DNA of 16,436 nt. Source: Butyrivibrio sp. (GTDB lineage: Bacteria; Bacillota_A; Clostridia; Lachnospirales; Lachnospiraceae). A program made the position numbers and the translations under genes. The stretch is from NCBI RefSeq assembly GCF_024699075.1, contig NZ_JAILQF010000351.1, positions 1-16,436 of the forward strand, written 5' to 3'. The notes under the pieces are model-generated. The model saw only the letters and a list, made by a program, of their open reading frames with translations. It had not been told where the DNA came from and searched no databases. Shown piece by piece: positions 1-6,782 of the stretch; within the stretch, counting starts at the first letter, position 1, and every line of letters starts with the position of its first letter.

Positions 1-3
1 ACA

Positions 4-91
4 GAAACGCGCATTTACTGCGTGTTTCGTGATTCAGTGAATCGGTTGGTAATAGAGCCTTCACCGAAGGTGAACTCAAATGGCTCTATTA
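4..91. other. Cluster of three inverted repeats upstream of the pentapeptide gene
   Basis: Three hairpins sit end to end. Bases 4-13 pair with 19-28 (GAAACGCGCA with TGCGTGTTTC, one G-U). Bases 31-35 pair with 39-43 (GATTC with GAATC). TAATAGAGCC at 50-59 pairs perfectly with GGCTCTATTA at 82-91 and encloses a second perfect stem, TTCACC (60-65) with GGTGAA (69-74). No T run follows any of them, so they do not look like terminators. They could be operator sites, a structured leader or the tail of an upstream element; the window edge prevents a choice. Confidence 0.55.
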
Positions 92-94
92 CTA

Positions 95-129
95 CATTCT
101 TGAACTTTATGTTCAAGAATGCATATATT
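95..129 (+). promoter_or_regulatory. Perfect 11-bp palindrome over a candidate promoter
   Basis: CATTCTTGAAC (95-105) is perfectly complementary to GTTCAAGAATG (111-121) around a TTTAT centre. The left arm contains TTGAAC (100-105), a fair -35. TATATT (124-129) lies 18 nt downstream and fits a -10. If this is the promoter, transcription starts near 136, just ahead of the ribosome binding site, and the palindrome is a repressor operator over the -35 and spacer. If transcription starts further upstream, the same sequence is instead a strong RNA hairpin. Confidence 0.4.
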
Positions 130-150
130 TATAAGTATAAGGAGGATTTT

Positions 151-1071
151 ATGAGCGACGAGTCAAATACTCCCAGCATCAAAAGAGGTTTTATCCTGAT
201 ACGAGATGATTATCAAAGAGAAGGGGAATCCTATGCCGACCTGTCAGAATATGAGCAGGAAGATATGTTCCTGTATCCCAGGCTTAGAGAATGCTTCCTT
301 TACGAATACAACGGCTCTCCCTGCAGAGTATTTGAAGTAGACGTAATAGATGAAATAGAGAAAGATCCTGACAGTCGTAAGGACAGATATTATACCAATA
401 AAGTCCGCATCATGAGAATGGTTCCTCAGGAAAAGCTCATGGAAGAGATGAATATAGGCCACAATTGTACAGGCTTCTGCAATTCAGGTGATGACAATAT
501 AGGAGATAACAACTCAGGTTATGGCAACATGGGAAGCAAGAACTCCGGATCTTTTAACATAGGTGATGTAAACTCAGGATCCTTTAATGCAGGCGATTGT
601 AACGTTGGCGAAGGCAATGTTGGATACTACAACTCAGGCGAAAGAAATAATGGAAACCACAATGCCGGTTGCTGTAATAACGGAGACTTTAACGCAGGAG
701 ATTTTAACTGCGGCAATTATAATTCCGGAGCATTCTGTACAGGAGAAACTCCATTTATGCTTTTCAACCAGCCATCTCCTATTACAAGAGATGAATGGAT
801 CAATTCAGAAGCACGCGATATCCTGATACTTATGCCCAAAAAGTCCACCAAATGGAACAATACAATGGGGCTTACAGAAAAGGAATTCCAAGCACAGCCA
901 ATTTATGGCGGCGACGAACAGCTTGACGGTCCTACGGTTCCCCACTATGACAAATCCGACAGACAGACCTGGTGGGACAATCTTCCAAAAGAGAAAAAAG
1001 ATATCGTATGTTCCATTCCAGGATTCGATAATGAAATTTTTGAAGAATGCACAGGTATCCATATTAGTTAA
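151..1071 (+). CDS. Pentapeptide-repeat protein with phage-type C-terminal domain
   Basis: Predicted protein of 306 residues. The start at 151 follows AAGGAGG six bases upstream; the open frame continues to 22, but that part runs through the hairpin cluster and is not likely translated. Residues 1-102 are an acidic N-terminal domain I do not recognise. Residues about 103-198 are some 19 consecutive pentapeptides of the NxGxx type (for example NSGDD, NIGDN, NAGDF), the Asn/Gly-rich Pentapeptide_2 pattern that folds as a right-handed beta helix. The C-terminal 105 residues match, from memory, a conserved module of phage and mobile-element pentapeptide proteins in Firmicutes: MLFNQPSP, a W-x-NSEARDIL stretch, LTEKEFQAQP, RQTWWDNLPKEKKD, and a final IPGFDNEIFEECTGI. 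No signal peptide or membrane segment is seen. The molecular function of this family is unknown; an inherited prophage or island gene is plausible, but no other phage gene is present. Confidence 0.85.
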   Translation: MSDESNTPSIKRGFILIRDDYQREGESYADLSEYEQEDMFLYPRLRECFLYEYNGSPCRVFEVDVIDEIEKDPDSRKDRYYTNKVRIMRMVPQEKLMEEMNIGHNCTGFCNSGDDNIGDNNSGYGNMGSKNSGSFNIGDVNSGSFNAGDCNVGEGNVGYYNSGERNNGNHNAGCCNNGDFNAGDFNCGNYNSGAFCTGETPFMLFNQPSPITRDEWINSEARDILILMPKKSTKWNNTMGLTEKEFQAQPIYGGDEQLDGPTVPHYDKSDRQTWWDNLPKEKKDIVCSIPGFDNEIFEECTGIHIS

Positions 1072-1358
1072 AAAACACATGAATTTTTTGTAAGAGTTTA
1101 CAACGCCCACAAGTAAGCTCTTTCATCAATTGTTAAAATCTAACAAACTTTTTGATACCACATTGTGAAATGTGATAACCACGCGATTTTATACAAAGAA
1201 AAATGACGAACGATTTTTCGCCTCTTAAAAACACGCCCCGTTTAGCGTTTTTTTACAAATTTTTGTGATAGAATACTGTTTGTATGCTTTTTGGAGCGCA
1301 GCAAAATGGGTGGTATGTAAGCTGCAATGACTAGATTTTTTATTTGGAGAGGACGATA
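1072..1358. other. Structured intergenic region without a gene
   Basis: No convincing ORF is present. AAGAGTTTAC (1092-1101) pairs with GTAAGCTCTT (1113-1122) over ten positions with one G-U. CACATT (1159-1164) pairs with AATGTG (1169-1174). A weak stem ACGC (1233-1236) with GCGT (1245-1248) is followed by seven T and could be a poor plus-strand terminator. GCAGC (about 1299) can pair with GCTGC (1320-1324) in the presumed leader of the next gene. Confidence 0.4.
1269..1274 (+). promoter_or_regulatory. Candidate -10 box for the 75-residue gene
   Basis: TAGAAT at 1269-1274 lies in the context TTGTGATAGAATAC. The same block with one change (TTGCGATAGAATAC) lies upstream of coaBC at 16184-16197. 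No good -35 is found 16-18 nt upstream; the region there is a T tract. If it is used, transcription starts near 1281 and leaves a leader of about 78 nt. Confidence 0.35.
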
Positions 1359-1586
1359 ATGAATATGTGTAAGTGGCGGATGATCGATTCTTTTGCTCAG
1401 CATATGATCGTAGAGGCTATGCAGCAGCACAAAGAAAAATGTAAGAACTGGAAAGATGGAAGTATCAACAAATACTGGATGGAAACAGACAAAAATGGTA
1501 AGACTGTTCTTTGTATTCAGTATGAAAGTGGTAATGTGTGGCACTACCACAGAGCTTCTAAGAGCAACTTAATAAGCATATATTGA
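1359..1586 (+). CDS. Small protein of unknown function, 75 aa
   Basis: The start at ATG 1359 is set by GGAGAGG at 1346-1352, six bases upstream; a possible TTG start at 1344 overlaps the ribosome binding site and is rejected. The product is basic and rich in Lys, Trp, Tyr and His, with no signal peptide or membrane segment. The C-terminal half contains the strand-like segment TVLCIQYESGNVWHYHRAS. This resembles the single-strand core of KTSR-type small domains (hydrophobic strand, then G-x-V-x-Y), but only loosely. It has its own ribosome binding site and a strong terminator 31 bases after the stop, so it appears to be a real monocistronic gene. I do not recognise the family. Confidence 0.6.
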   Translation: MNMCKWRMIDSFAQHMIVEAMQQHKEKCKNWKDGSINKYWMETDKNGKTVLCIQYESGNVWHYHRASKSNLISIY

Positions 1587-1617
1587 TATATGCTTTGGAA
1601 TCATAATTTTAAAACAG

Positions 1618-1654
1618 ATCCCGAAGAGTCATAAAGATTCTTCGGGATTTTTAT
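1618..1654 (+). terminator. Rho-independent terminator of the 75-aa gene
   Basis: ATCCCGAAGA (1618-1627) is perfectly complementary to TCTTCGGGAT (1639-1648), with an 11-nt loop, and is followed by TTTTAT. Stem length, GC content and U run are all typical. Confidence 0.9.
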
Positions 1655-1671
1655 ATTCAAAACCGGCAATA

Positions 1672-1697
1672 AAAAAGATCGCAAATGCGACCTTTTT
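1672..1697 (-). terminator. Rho-independent terminator of the thiN operon
   Basis: Read on the minus strand, AAAAAGG-TCGCA pairs with TGCGA-T-CTTTTT (one mismatch), and the 3' arm supplies the U run. The first part of the stem contains the TAA stop codon of the thiamine pyrophosphokinase gene. It converges with the terminator at 1618-1654, so the two transcription units end within about 50 bp of each other. Confidence 0.8.
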
Positions 1698-2373
1698 AAT
1701 GAGCTCCGCTCCAATTAGCTATTATAAGAAGTGTACCATTCTTAACTGTTACTTCTGCAGCTTCATCAATAATAAATTCATTACTTGTACCTATAGGAAA
1801 ATCATCACTTATGATCCCATCTTCCATCTCGTATTCAAGACCTTTTAAAGTAACGCCTTCTGCTCTAGCTCCAAGCGAAAAGACAGAAAGGATTCCTGTC
1901 ATACCTCTATTAAAGTTTATGGTCTCATTCTCAGCTATAAGCATAAGCTGCTGTGCCTGCATTATATAGCCTTTACCACCATGTCTTTTGATATACATAA
2001 GAGCCTGAATGTTGGATATGGAATGATCAAACCTGATGCCGCCAAGAGCTCCATACATATAGAACTTTCGATAGCCTCTTTCAAAACCTGTCTTGATAGC
2101 CTTCATAGTGTCCGTGTCATCCTTGTGAACATCAAGTTCAAGTATCCTTCCAGGATCACTTATCGCTATCTCTCTAAGCGAATTAAATGCTTCAGGATAT
2201 GAAGCCATCGAATCAAAATCTCCAACAATAAGATCCGGCATTATCCCCATATAGTCAAGATAACGAAAGCCCGCATCACAAGCTATAAGGAAATCTCCCT
2301 CCTGAATATTCAAATCCACAGGTTCAAAATCACCAGCAGAGACAATTATGCATTTTCCTTCTCTAATCTCCAT
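1696..2373 (-). CDS. thiN: Thiamine diphosphokinase (thiamine pyrophosphokinase)
   Basis: Predicted to transfer pyrophosphate from ATP to thiamine, giving thiamine diphosphate in the cytoplasm. The 225-residue length is normal for the family. Motifs are clear: ACDAGFRYL at 31-39, PDLIVGDFDS at 46-55, KDDTDT at 84-89 (the acidic Mg-ATP site), GALGGIRFDHS at 108-118, and the C-terminal thiamine-binding segment with GTSNEF near 195. The start is taken at ATG 2373, with GAGG nine bases upstream. An in-frame TTG at 2388 would overlap the stop of the preceding gene but has no ribosome binding site. It is the last gene of the unit, 11 nt after the TPR gene. No TPP riboswitch is seen; the short gap leaves no room for one. 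Confidence 0.93.
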   Translation of the reverse strand: MEIREGKCIIVSAGDFEPVDLNIQEGDFLIACDAGFRYLDYMGIMPDLIVGDFDSMASYPEAFNSLREIAISDPGRILELDVHKDDTDTMKAIKTGFERGYRKFYMYGALGGIRFDHSISNIQALMYIKRHGGKGYIMQAQQLMLIAENETINFNRGMTGILSVFSLGARAEGVTLKGLEYEMEDGIISDDFPIGTSNEFIIDEAAEVTVKNGTLLIIANWSGAH

Positions 2374-2384
2374 AAAAGTCAGCC

Positions 2385-4739
2385 TCAATTAGTTACAGCA
2401 GTTGCAGCTGAATCAGTAGTTGTCTGTGTCTGATCTGTTGTTGTCTGATCTGTTGTTGTCTGATCTGTTGTTGTCTGATCAGCAGAAGCTGCATTAGGAT
2501 CAACTACAGCTCCTGTTGCAGGATCTATATATGTCCATGTATTAGGATCGATATAAAGACCTGTTGCTGGATCTTTAAGGAATCCTGTAGCAGGATCTAT
2601 TTCAAGACCAGTAGTTGCATCAATCATAGCTCCTGTCTCAGGATCTACAATAACATTAGATGTATTCTCAGTGCTTGCAGAATCATCCTGAGTCTGGGTC
2701 TGCTGAGTAGTTGTATCTTGAGTAGTAGTCTCTGTCTCTTCTTCAACACTCTCATCGACTATAGTCTCAAGTTCTTCATCTCCCCAGTTTTCAACGGTAG
2801 TCCTTGTCTTGGTTCCGTCCTCAATGGTGATTACCTTCTGATATGTATATGTTACAATTTCACCCTCATAATCACAGGTCATATAATATGTAACATGAGG
2901 GAAATACTTACCACCGGTAACAGAAGGCTCATAATTCATACTTATGCTTCCGACTATTATTTCTTCTTCCTCAAGACTTTCTTCCGAATATCCATCTGAT
3001 TCCTCAAGACTTTCTTCCGAATATCCATCTGATTCTTCAAGACTTTCCTGTGTACTTTCAGACTCTTCTGCAACTGCTGTATCTTCTGATATTGATGCTG
3101 TAGCAGCTTCCTGTGACTCATCTTCTGTCACTTCATCTGCAGCTTCTAAATCTTCATTTTCCACAGCTTCTTCTACAGCAGTCTTTGAGGCCTGAACTTC
3201 CTCATATGTAAGCTGAAGTGTTATTACACCATTAGTATTATTATTCTCACTATAATCCGGGAAATGATATGTCCAGGAATTATCCAAAAGAGTCAGAATA
3301 ATTCCTTCCTGGCAAAATGCATTTTCCATCTCGATCTCAAGATAAGGATCTTCTCCATTAATTAAAGCATTTTTATAAGAAAGAATTTCATCACTTATCA
3401 TGAAGTCCCTGAAAGGTTCAATATCACCATCTTCTATTTCCGGCCATATCTTATCAAAAACTCCTTGTGCCACAACCGCATTCTCAAGGCATCCGATAAA
3501 TGAATCAAGAGAGCTGCTCTCTCCAAGAAGGTTACTTGCATCCTGAATAAGGAGGGCATAATCACTACAGTTATCAAGACCGATCCATACTACATTTCCC
3601 TCAGGAATTATATATCTGGAAATAAGCATTTCAAGTTCTTCACTTGGAGATACTTCATAAATATCAAGCATTGAAGAAACTGCTTCCTTGTACTTGGCAA
3701 AAGAAGAATTCTCATCATCATCTTCCCAGAAAAGAACATTATCTCCTGATGTATTCTTATCTATCATGCAATAGCTGTACAGTGTACCAAGAAGCTGAAG
3801 TGCATCTTCATTGGCTCCATCTATTTTAAGGACATCAAGTACTTCTTCAACTGCCTCAAAGCTTCCACCTGATGTCTGAATAGTAGCTATTACATCATTA
3901 AGCTTAAGTGAAATATAGTTATCGAGCATTGACTGATCGCCAATATTCTTCCATCCACTATATAACACATTCATTACATTATCTGTATCATTAAGAGTTG
4001 CATAGCAGTTTGCAAGTTCCTCATAAGCAATGACCGACTTACTATCTATAGATATAGCCTGCTCATAATAATCGATCGCAGTAGCATAATCCCCATCATT
4101 CTGAGCAGCCTGTGCAAGAGCAAGAGCTCTTGTAAGACGAACTGCTGTCATATTCTGATACAGCTTATAGGTTCCAAACAAAGCTACAAAAAGAAGAACT
4201 ATTATAGCTACAATCTGCCCTATATCAAATGCTTTCCAAAACTTCTCTTTTTTGGCAGCTTTGGCTAAGCCTTCTGCATCTTCCTCATCTGATGAATCAT
4301 CAATCTTTTCATCTATTTCTAAAGATTCTGCATTATCTGTCTTTTTTGATGAATCTTCAGCCTTTTCATCTTTTCCTAAAGATTCCTCATTATTTATCTC
4401 TTTTGATGAATCTTCAGCCTTTTCATCTTCTGAATGTTCAGCTATATCGCCCTTATCATCAGATATATCATTTGTATTATTTTCTTTATTTTCATCAACT
4501 ACTTTTTCAATAGTTTGATTATCACTATCTTTATTATCATCTTCTATGTCTTTGCTTTCGGCATCCAAAAACTCAGCATCTTTTTTACCTGCATCCTGAG
4601 TCTCTTCTTTTACAAAGCCATTACTGTCGATATCTATAATTTCGACAACCATGTCGCTGTTTTCTGACTTATCTACGATTTCCCTATCTACTATTTCCTT
4701 GTTTTTGATTTCTCTGTTTTCGTTTTCTTTATTAGCCAT
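2385..4739 (-). CDS. Single-pass membrane TPR protein with acidic head and repetitive tail
   Basis: Predicted protein of 784 residues, not recognised as a named family. Residues 1-168 are very acidic and low complexity, and include an imperfect 19-residue repeat (DEKAEDSSK..., three copies, about 105-150). A single hydrophobic segment follows at about 172-192 (IVAIIVLLFVALFGTYKLY), preceded by Lys-rich AAKKEKFWK, which suggests cytoplasm-in topology. Residues about 200-270 hold tetratricopeptide repeats (DYATAIDYYEQAISIDSKS, AYEELANCYATLND), presumably outside the membrane. A middle domain is unassigned. The tail has three further repeat types: an 11-residue SEESLEESDGY repeat, six to seven copies of an 8-residue DPATGxxx repeat, and TTTDQ repeats at the very C-terminus. 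GGAG lies ten bases before the ATG. The gene is 75 nt after glpP and 11 nt before thiN. A scaffold or cell-envelope role is a guess from architecture only. Confidence 0.85.
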   Translation of the reverse strand: MANKENENREIKNKEIVDREIVDKSENSDMVVEIIDIDSNGFVKEETQDAGKKDAEFLDAESKDIEDDNKDSDNQTIEKVVDENKENNTNDISDDKGDIAEHSEDEKAEDSSKEINNEESLGKDEKAEDSSKKTDNAESLEIDEKIDDSSDEEDAEGLAKAAKKEKFWKAFDIGQIVAIIVLLFVALFGTYKLYQNMTAVRLTRALALAQAAQNDGDYATAIDYYEQAISIDSKSVIAYEELANCYATLNDTDNVMNVLYSGWKNIGDQSMLDNYISLKLNDVIATIQTSGGSFEAVEEVLDVLKIDGANEDALQLLGTLYSYCMIDKNTSGDNVLFWEDDDENSSFAKYKEAVSSMLDIYEVSPSEELEMLISRYIIPEGNVVWIGLDNCSDYALLIQDASNLLGESSSLDSFIGCLENAVVAQGVFDKIWPEIEDGDIEPFRDFMISDEILSYKNALINGEDPYLEIEMENAFCQEGIILTLLDNSWTYHFPDYSENNNTNGVITLQLTYEEVQASKTAVEEAVENEDLEAADEVTEDESQEAATASISEDTAVAEESESTQESLEESDGYSEESLEESDGYSEESLEEEEIIVGSISMNYEPSVTGGKYFPHVTYYMTCDYEGEIVTYTYQKVITIEDGTKTRTTVENWGDEELETIVDESVEEETETTTQDTTTQQTQTQDDSASTENTSNVIVDPETGAMIDATTGLEIDPATGFLKDPATGLYIDPNTWTYIDPATGAVVDPNAASADQTTTDQTTTDQTTTDQTQTTTDSAATAVTN
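2431..2480. repeat. 15-bp tandem repeat encoding TTTDQ
   Basis: TGATCTGTTGTTGTC occurs three times exactly (2431-2445, 2446-2460, 2461-2475), then TGATC. It encodes the TTTDQ repeats near the C-terminus of the TPR protein. Exact copies indicate recent slippage or expansion. Confidence 0.95.
2490..2645. repeat. 24-bp degenerate repeat encoding DPxTGxxx
   Basis: These 52 codons are about six and a half copies of an octapeptide: DPETGAMI, DATTGLEI, DPATGFLK, DPATGLYI, DPNTWTYI, DPATGAVV, DPNA. The DNA has diverged while the D-P-x-T-G frame is kept, which suggests selection on the peptide rather than recent copying. Confidence 0.9.
2968..3033. repeat. 33-bp tandem repeat in the TPR gene
   Basis: Two identical 33-bp units (2968-3000 and 3001-3033), with a partial third starting at 3034, encode SEESLEESDGY. 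Their identity suggests recent duplication and possible length variation between strains. Confidence 0.93.
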
Positions 4740-4814
4740 CCCGTTTAAACTCCAATTATTAGTATATCCCCAACTGTAATTATCCCCGGTAAAGCTTAAC
4801 TATAGATTAAATAG

Positions 4815-5381
4815 TTAAACAGACCATAAATCCTCAGCAGTAGTAGAAATTGCATCAGCACCTGCATCCAGGGCTGCAACTACATCCTTCTTATTTCTTA
4901 AAAGTCCGCTTGCAATAATAGGAAGATCAACTGCCTTCCTCACATCAGCCGTAACAGAAGGCATAACACCAGGCAATATCTCAATTGCATCAGGCTCATA
5001 CTCTTTTACCTGCTTCATCATATTATTATAAGCTATTGAATCGATCACAAAAGTTCTTTGAATTGCGATAAGTCCAAGCTCTTTAGCCCTTTTTACAAGC
5101 AAAGGCTTGGTAGAGATGATTCCCCTTGCCTTAGTAGCACTTTTAATATAATCAACCGCTACTTCTTTCATAGACAGACCATTTACAAGATCCGCATGAA
5201 CTATGGCAATTTTAGAAGCCCTGTCTACTTTATCAACAATATCATTTATATTGCAGATATTACCATAGAGTATAAATATGATCCCGCAATCAGAAGAAAG
5301 AGCCTTTGTAAGCCCCTTTTCGTCTTTGACTGCTGCTATGACCGGTGAATCTGCAAGTATATCAGATAAATTTTTGTTCAT
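4815..5381 (-). CDS. glpP: Glycerol-3-phosphate responsive antiterminator
   Basis: Predicted GlpP, a cytoplasmic RNA-binding regulator which, in Bacillus, binds the leader of glp mRNA together with glycerol-3-phosphate and prevents termination. The 188-residue length is typical. Family signatures are PVIAAVKD near residue 13, IFILYGNI, a VHADLVNGLSMKE segment, RGIISTKPLLVKRAKELGL, IQRTFVIDS, and PDAIEILPGVMPSV followed by PIIASGLL; the pattern is a TIM-barrel phosphate-binding fold. The gene lies 21 nt after the HAD phosphatase gene in the same unit as the dehydrogenase. The leader at 9641-9754 is a likely target, which would make the gene self-regulating. Confidence 0.92.
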   Translation of the reverse strand: MNKNLSDILADSPVIAAVKDEKGLTKALSSDCGIIFILYGNICNINDIVDKVDRASKIAIVHADLVNGLSMKEVAVDYIKSATKARGIISTKPLLVKRAKELGLIAIQRTFVIDSIAYNNMMKQVKEYEPDAIEILPGVMPSVTADVRKAVDLPIIASGLLRNKKDVVAALDAGADAISTTAEDLWSV

Positions 5382-5402
5382 AAATAACCCTGCCCTTTCA
5401 CC

Positions 5403-6203
5403 TTAGGATAACATCAGCTGCCCCATCTGCGCAATTGAGTCATAAATAGCATCAGGCTTAGTATCAGAAGCATCTACATCCGAAAGCTTAGTCTCACCTG
5501 TAAGGACCAAAACGCCCCTTGCGCCGTTATTAACTCCCGTTGCCACGTCAGTATATAACCTGTCACCTACAAATGTAACATTCTCCCTATTATACCCCGT
5601 CTTGTCAAGAATCATGTCAACAGTCTCAACAAAAGGCTTGCCAACATATCTTGGCTCCTTACCTGTAGAAAGGGATATGGCAGCGCAGATAGCTCCGCAG
5701 TCCGGAATAAATCCGCCCTCAACAGGACAATTAATATCCATATGAGTTGCCAGAAATGCAGCCCCCTCTCTTATAAAAGTACAGGCCCTTTCAAGCTTCT
5801 CGTAAGTAAGAGTCTTATCAAAGCTAGCAACAACAATATCCGGGTGCTTGTCATCAAGCTTGATACCAGCATCCTCAAAACTATTGATAAGAGGCTTTGT
5901 ACCAAGCAGATATACAGACTGTCCCGGATATTTGCTCTTTAGGAATCGGATCATAACATCTCCTGAAGTCATGATCTTGTCCCTTGTTATAAAGCATCCC
6001 ATACCCGCAAGCTTATCTATATAAGCCTCCGGCCTTGTAGATGCATTGTTTGTAAAAAAAAGATAATCCTTTCCCTTTTCGTTTACAGCATCAATAAAAG
6101 AAAGCGCCCCCGGAAGAATATTATCCCCAAGGTAAAAAGTGCCGTCCATATCAAGCACGAACAGATCAGTTTGTTCCAATAACTGTTTTTTATCCATGAT
6201 CAT
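5403..6203 (-). CDS. HAD-IIA family phosphatase (NagD/phosphoglycolate type)
   Basis: Predicted 266-residue Mg-dependent sugar-phosphate or small-molecule phosphatase. DMDGT at 18-22 supplies the nucleophile Asp18 and acid/base Asp20; FFTNNAS near 49 is motif II; GKPFVETVDMIL supplies the Lys of motif III; and FVGDRLYTD near 220 is motif IV. The start is set by GGAAAGG seven bases before ATG 6203; a longer frame to 6245 has no ribosome binding site. The C2-cap subfamily contains phosphoglycolate, 4-nitrophenyl phosphate and glycerol-3-phosphate phosphatases. The position between glycerol-3-phosphate oxidation genes and glpP makes glycerol-3-phosphate a reasonable substrate guess, which the sequence alone cannot show. 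Confidence 0.9.
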   Translation of the reverse strand: MIMDKKQLLEQTDLFVLDMDGTFYLGDNILPGALSFIDAVNEKGKDYLFFTNNASTRPEAYIDKLAGMGCFITRDKIMTSGDVMIRFLKSKYPGQSVYLLGTKPLINSFEDAGIKLDDKHPDIVVASFDKTLTYEKLERACTFIREGAAFLATHMDINCPVEGGFIPDCGAICAAISLSTGKEPRYVGKPFVETVDMILDKTGYNRENVTFVGDRLYTDVATGVNNGARGVLVLTGETKLSDVDASDTKPDAIYDSIAQMGQLMLS

Positions 6204-6265
6204 CAAAAAGCCTTTCCTTAACAATCCGCTTTCTAATAGATTCATGATAACTGCTATCAGAACAA

Positions 6266-6294
6266 CATTTTGGTTTTAATACTTTCCCAAAATG
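6266..6294 (-). other. Inverted repeat between the DUF1667 and HAD genes
   Basis: CATTTTGG (6266-6273) is perfectly complementary to CCAAAATG (6287-6294), with a 13-nt loop, inside a 117-nt gap that is longer than most others in this unit. No U run follows on the minus strand, so it is more likely an mRNA processing or stability hairpin, or an operator, than a terminator. Confidence 0.4.
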
Positions 6295-6320
6295 ATCTGC
6301 AATAAGCGAACCGTTTTAAA

Positions 6321-6692
6321 TTAAACGGCGCTTCTTTCAACATTCTTGGTTGCTATAACATCAACTCCAGTATCAGCAACATTCTTAAGAATCACATCTC
6401 CTATATGAATAGGCGCCGTCACGGTTACCTCGCGAATCTCCTTCATGATATCGAAAATCTTGCCTTTTGGAATATCATTTTCTGTTTTAACGGAAACTCT
6501 AGCGATAGTACCATCGTTTATTTTAACACTACTTGTCACTATACGGGTAGGGTTTGTTACTTCTTTTTTGCCATAAGCTTCACCCCTTGGACAGGTATTG
6601 CCTGTAACAGTGATATTATCAGCATCTTCCATATTTACAGTCAGCATACATCCCATAGGGCAGCCGATACATATAAGTTCTCTTGTATCCAT
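6321..6692 (-). CDS. DUF1667 four-cysteine protein
   Basis: Predicted 123-residue cytoplasmic protein of the DUF1667 family. Cysteines 8, 11, 15 and 34 (ICIGCPMGCML and GNTCPRGE) form a likely metal or Fe-S site, followed by the family segment GKKEVTNPTRIVTSSVKI. The start is set by GGAGG five bases before ATG 6692; an upstream ATG at 6719 lacks a ribosome binding site and would include that Shine-Dalgarno sequence. It follows the FAD oxidoreductase and GlpA-type dehydrogenase, the normal company of this family in clostridia, where it is thought to act as an accessory or electron-transfer subunit; its exact role is unproven. Confidence 0.9.
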   Translation of the reverse strand: MDTRELICIGCPMGCMLTVNMEDADNITVTGNTCPRGEAYGKKEVTNPTRIVTSSVKINDGTIARVSVKTENDIPKGKIFDIMKEIREVTVTAPIHIGDVILKNVADTGVDVIATKNVERSAV

Positions 6693-6732
6693 AAAAGCCT
6701 CCAAATCTTGAATTGCCATTTACTCTTTAGAT

Positions 6733-6758
6733 TTCCTGATTCTATGCAGAGTCAGGAA
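6733..6758 (-). other. Intercistronic hairpin before the DUF1667 gene
   Basis: TTCCTGA (6733-6739) pairs perfectly with TCAGGAA (6752-6758). After one mismatch two more pairs form, leaving a six-base loop. There is no U run. It sits in the 90-nt gap between the FAD oxidoreductase stop and the DUF1667 start and may set segmental mRNA stability. Confidence 0.4.
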
Positions 6759-6782
6759 GCATAGCTAAAGCCGCATTCTTTC

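Noticed and set aside
22..150. N-terminal extension of the pentapeptide protein
   Set aside because: The frame is open, but it runs through the hairpin cluster, and a strong AAGGAGG sits just before ATG 151.
1092..1122. Terminator after the pentapeptide gene
   Set aside because: The stem is good, but only three T follow it; the T run lies before the stem.
2374..2384. TPP riboswitch for thiN
   Set aside because: The gap is 11 nt and no TPP-box sequences are seen nearby.
2431..2480. Short regularly spaced repeat that could suggest CRISPR
   Set aside because: Units are directly adjacent with no spacers and translate as TTTDQ within a long reading frame.
2944..3195. Plus-strand Ser-rich open frame
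   Set aside because: It is the complement of the acidic SEESLEESDGY repeat region of the TPR gene and has no ribosome binding site.
4796..4818. TTAACTA/TAGTTAA inverted repeat after glpP as terminator
   Set aside because: The stem is almost all A/T and has no U run in the minus direction; chance is likely in AT-rich DNA.
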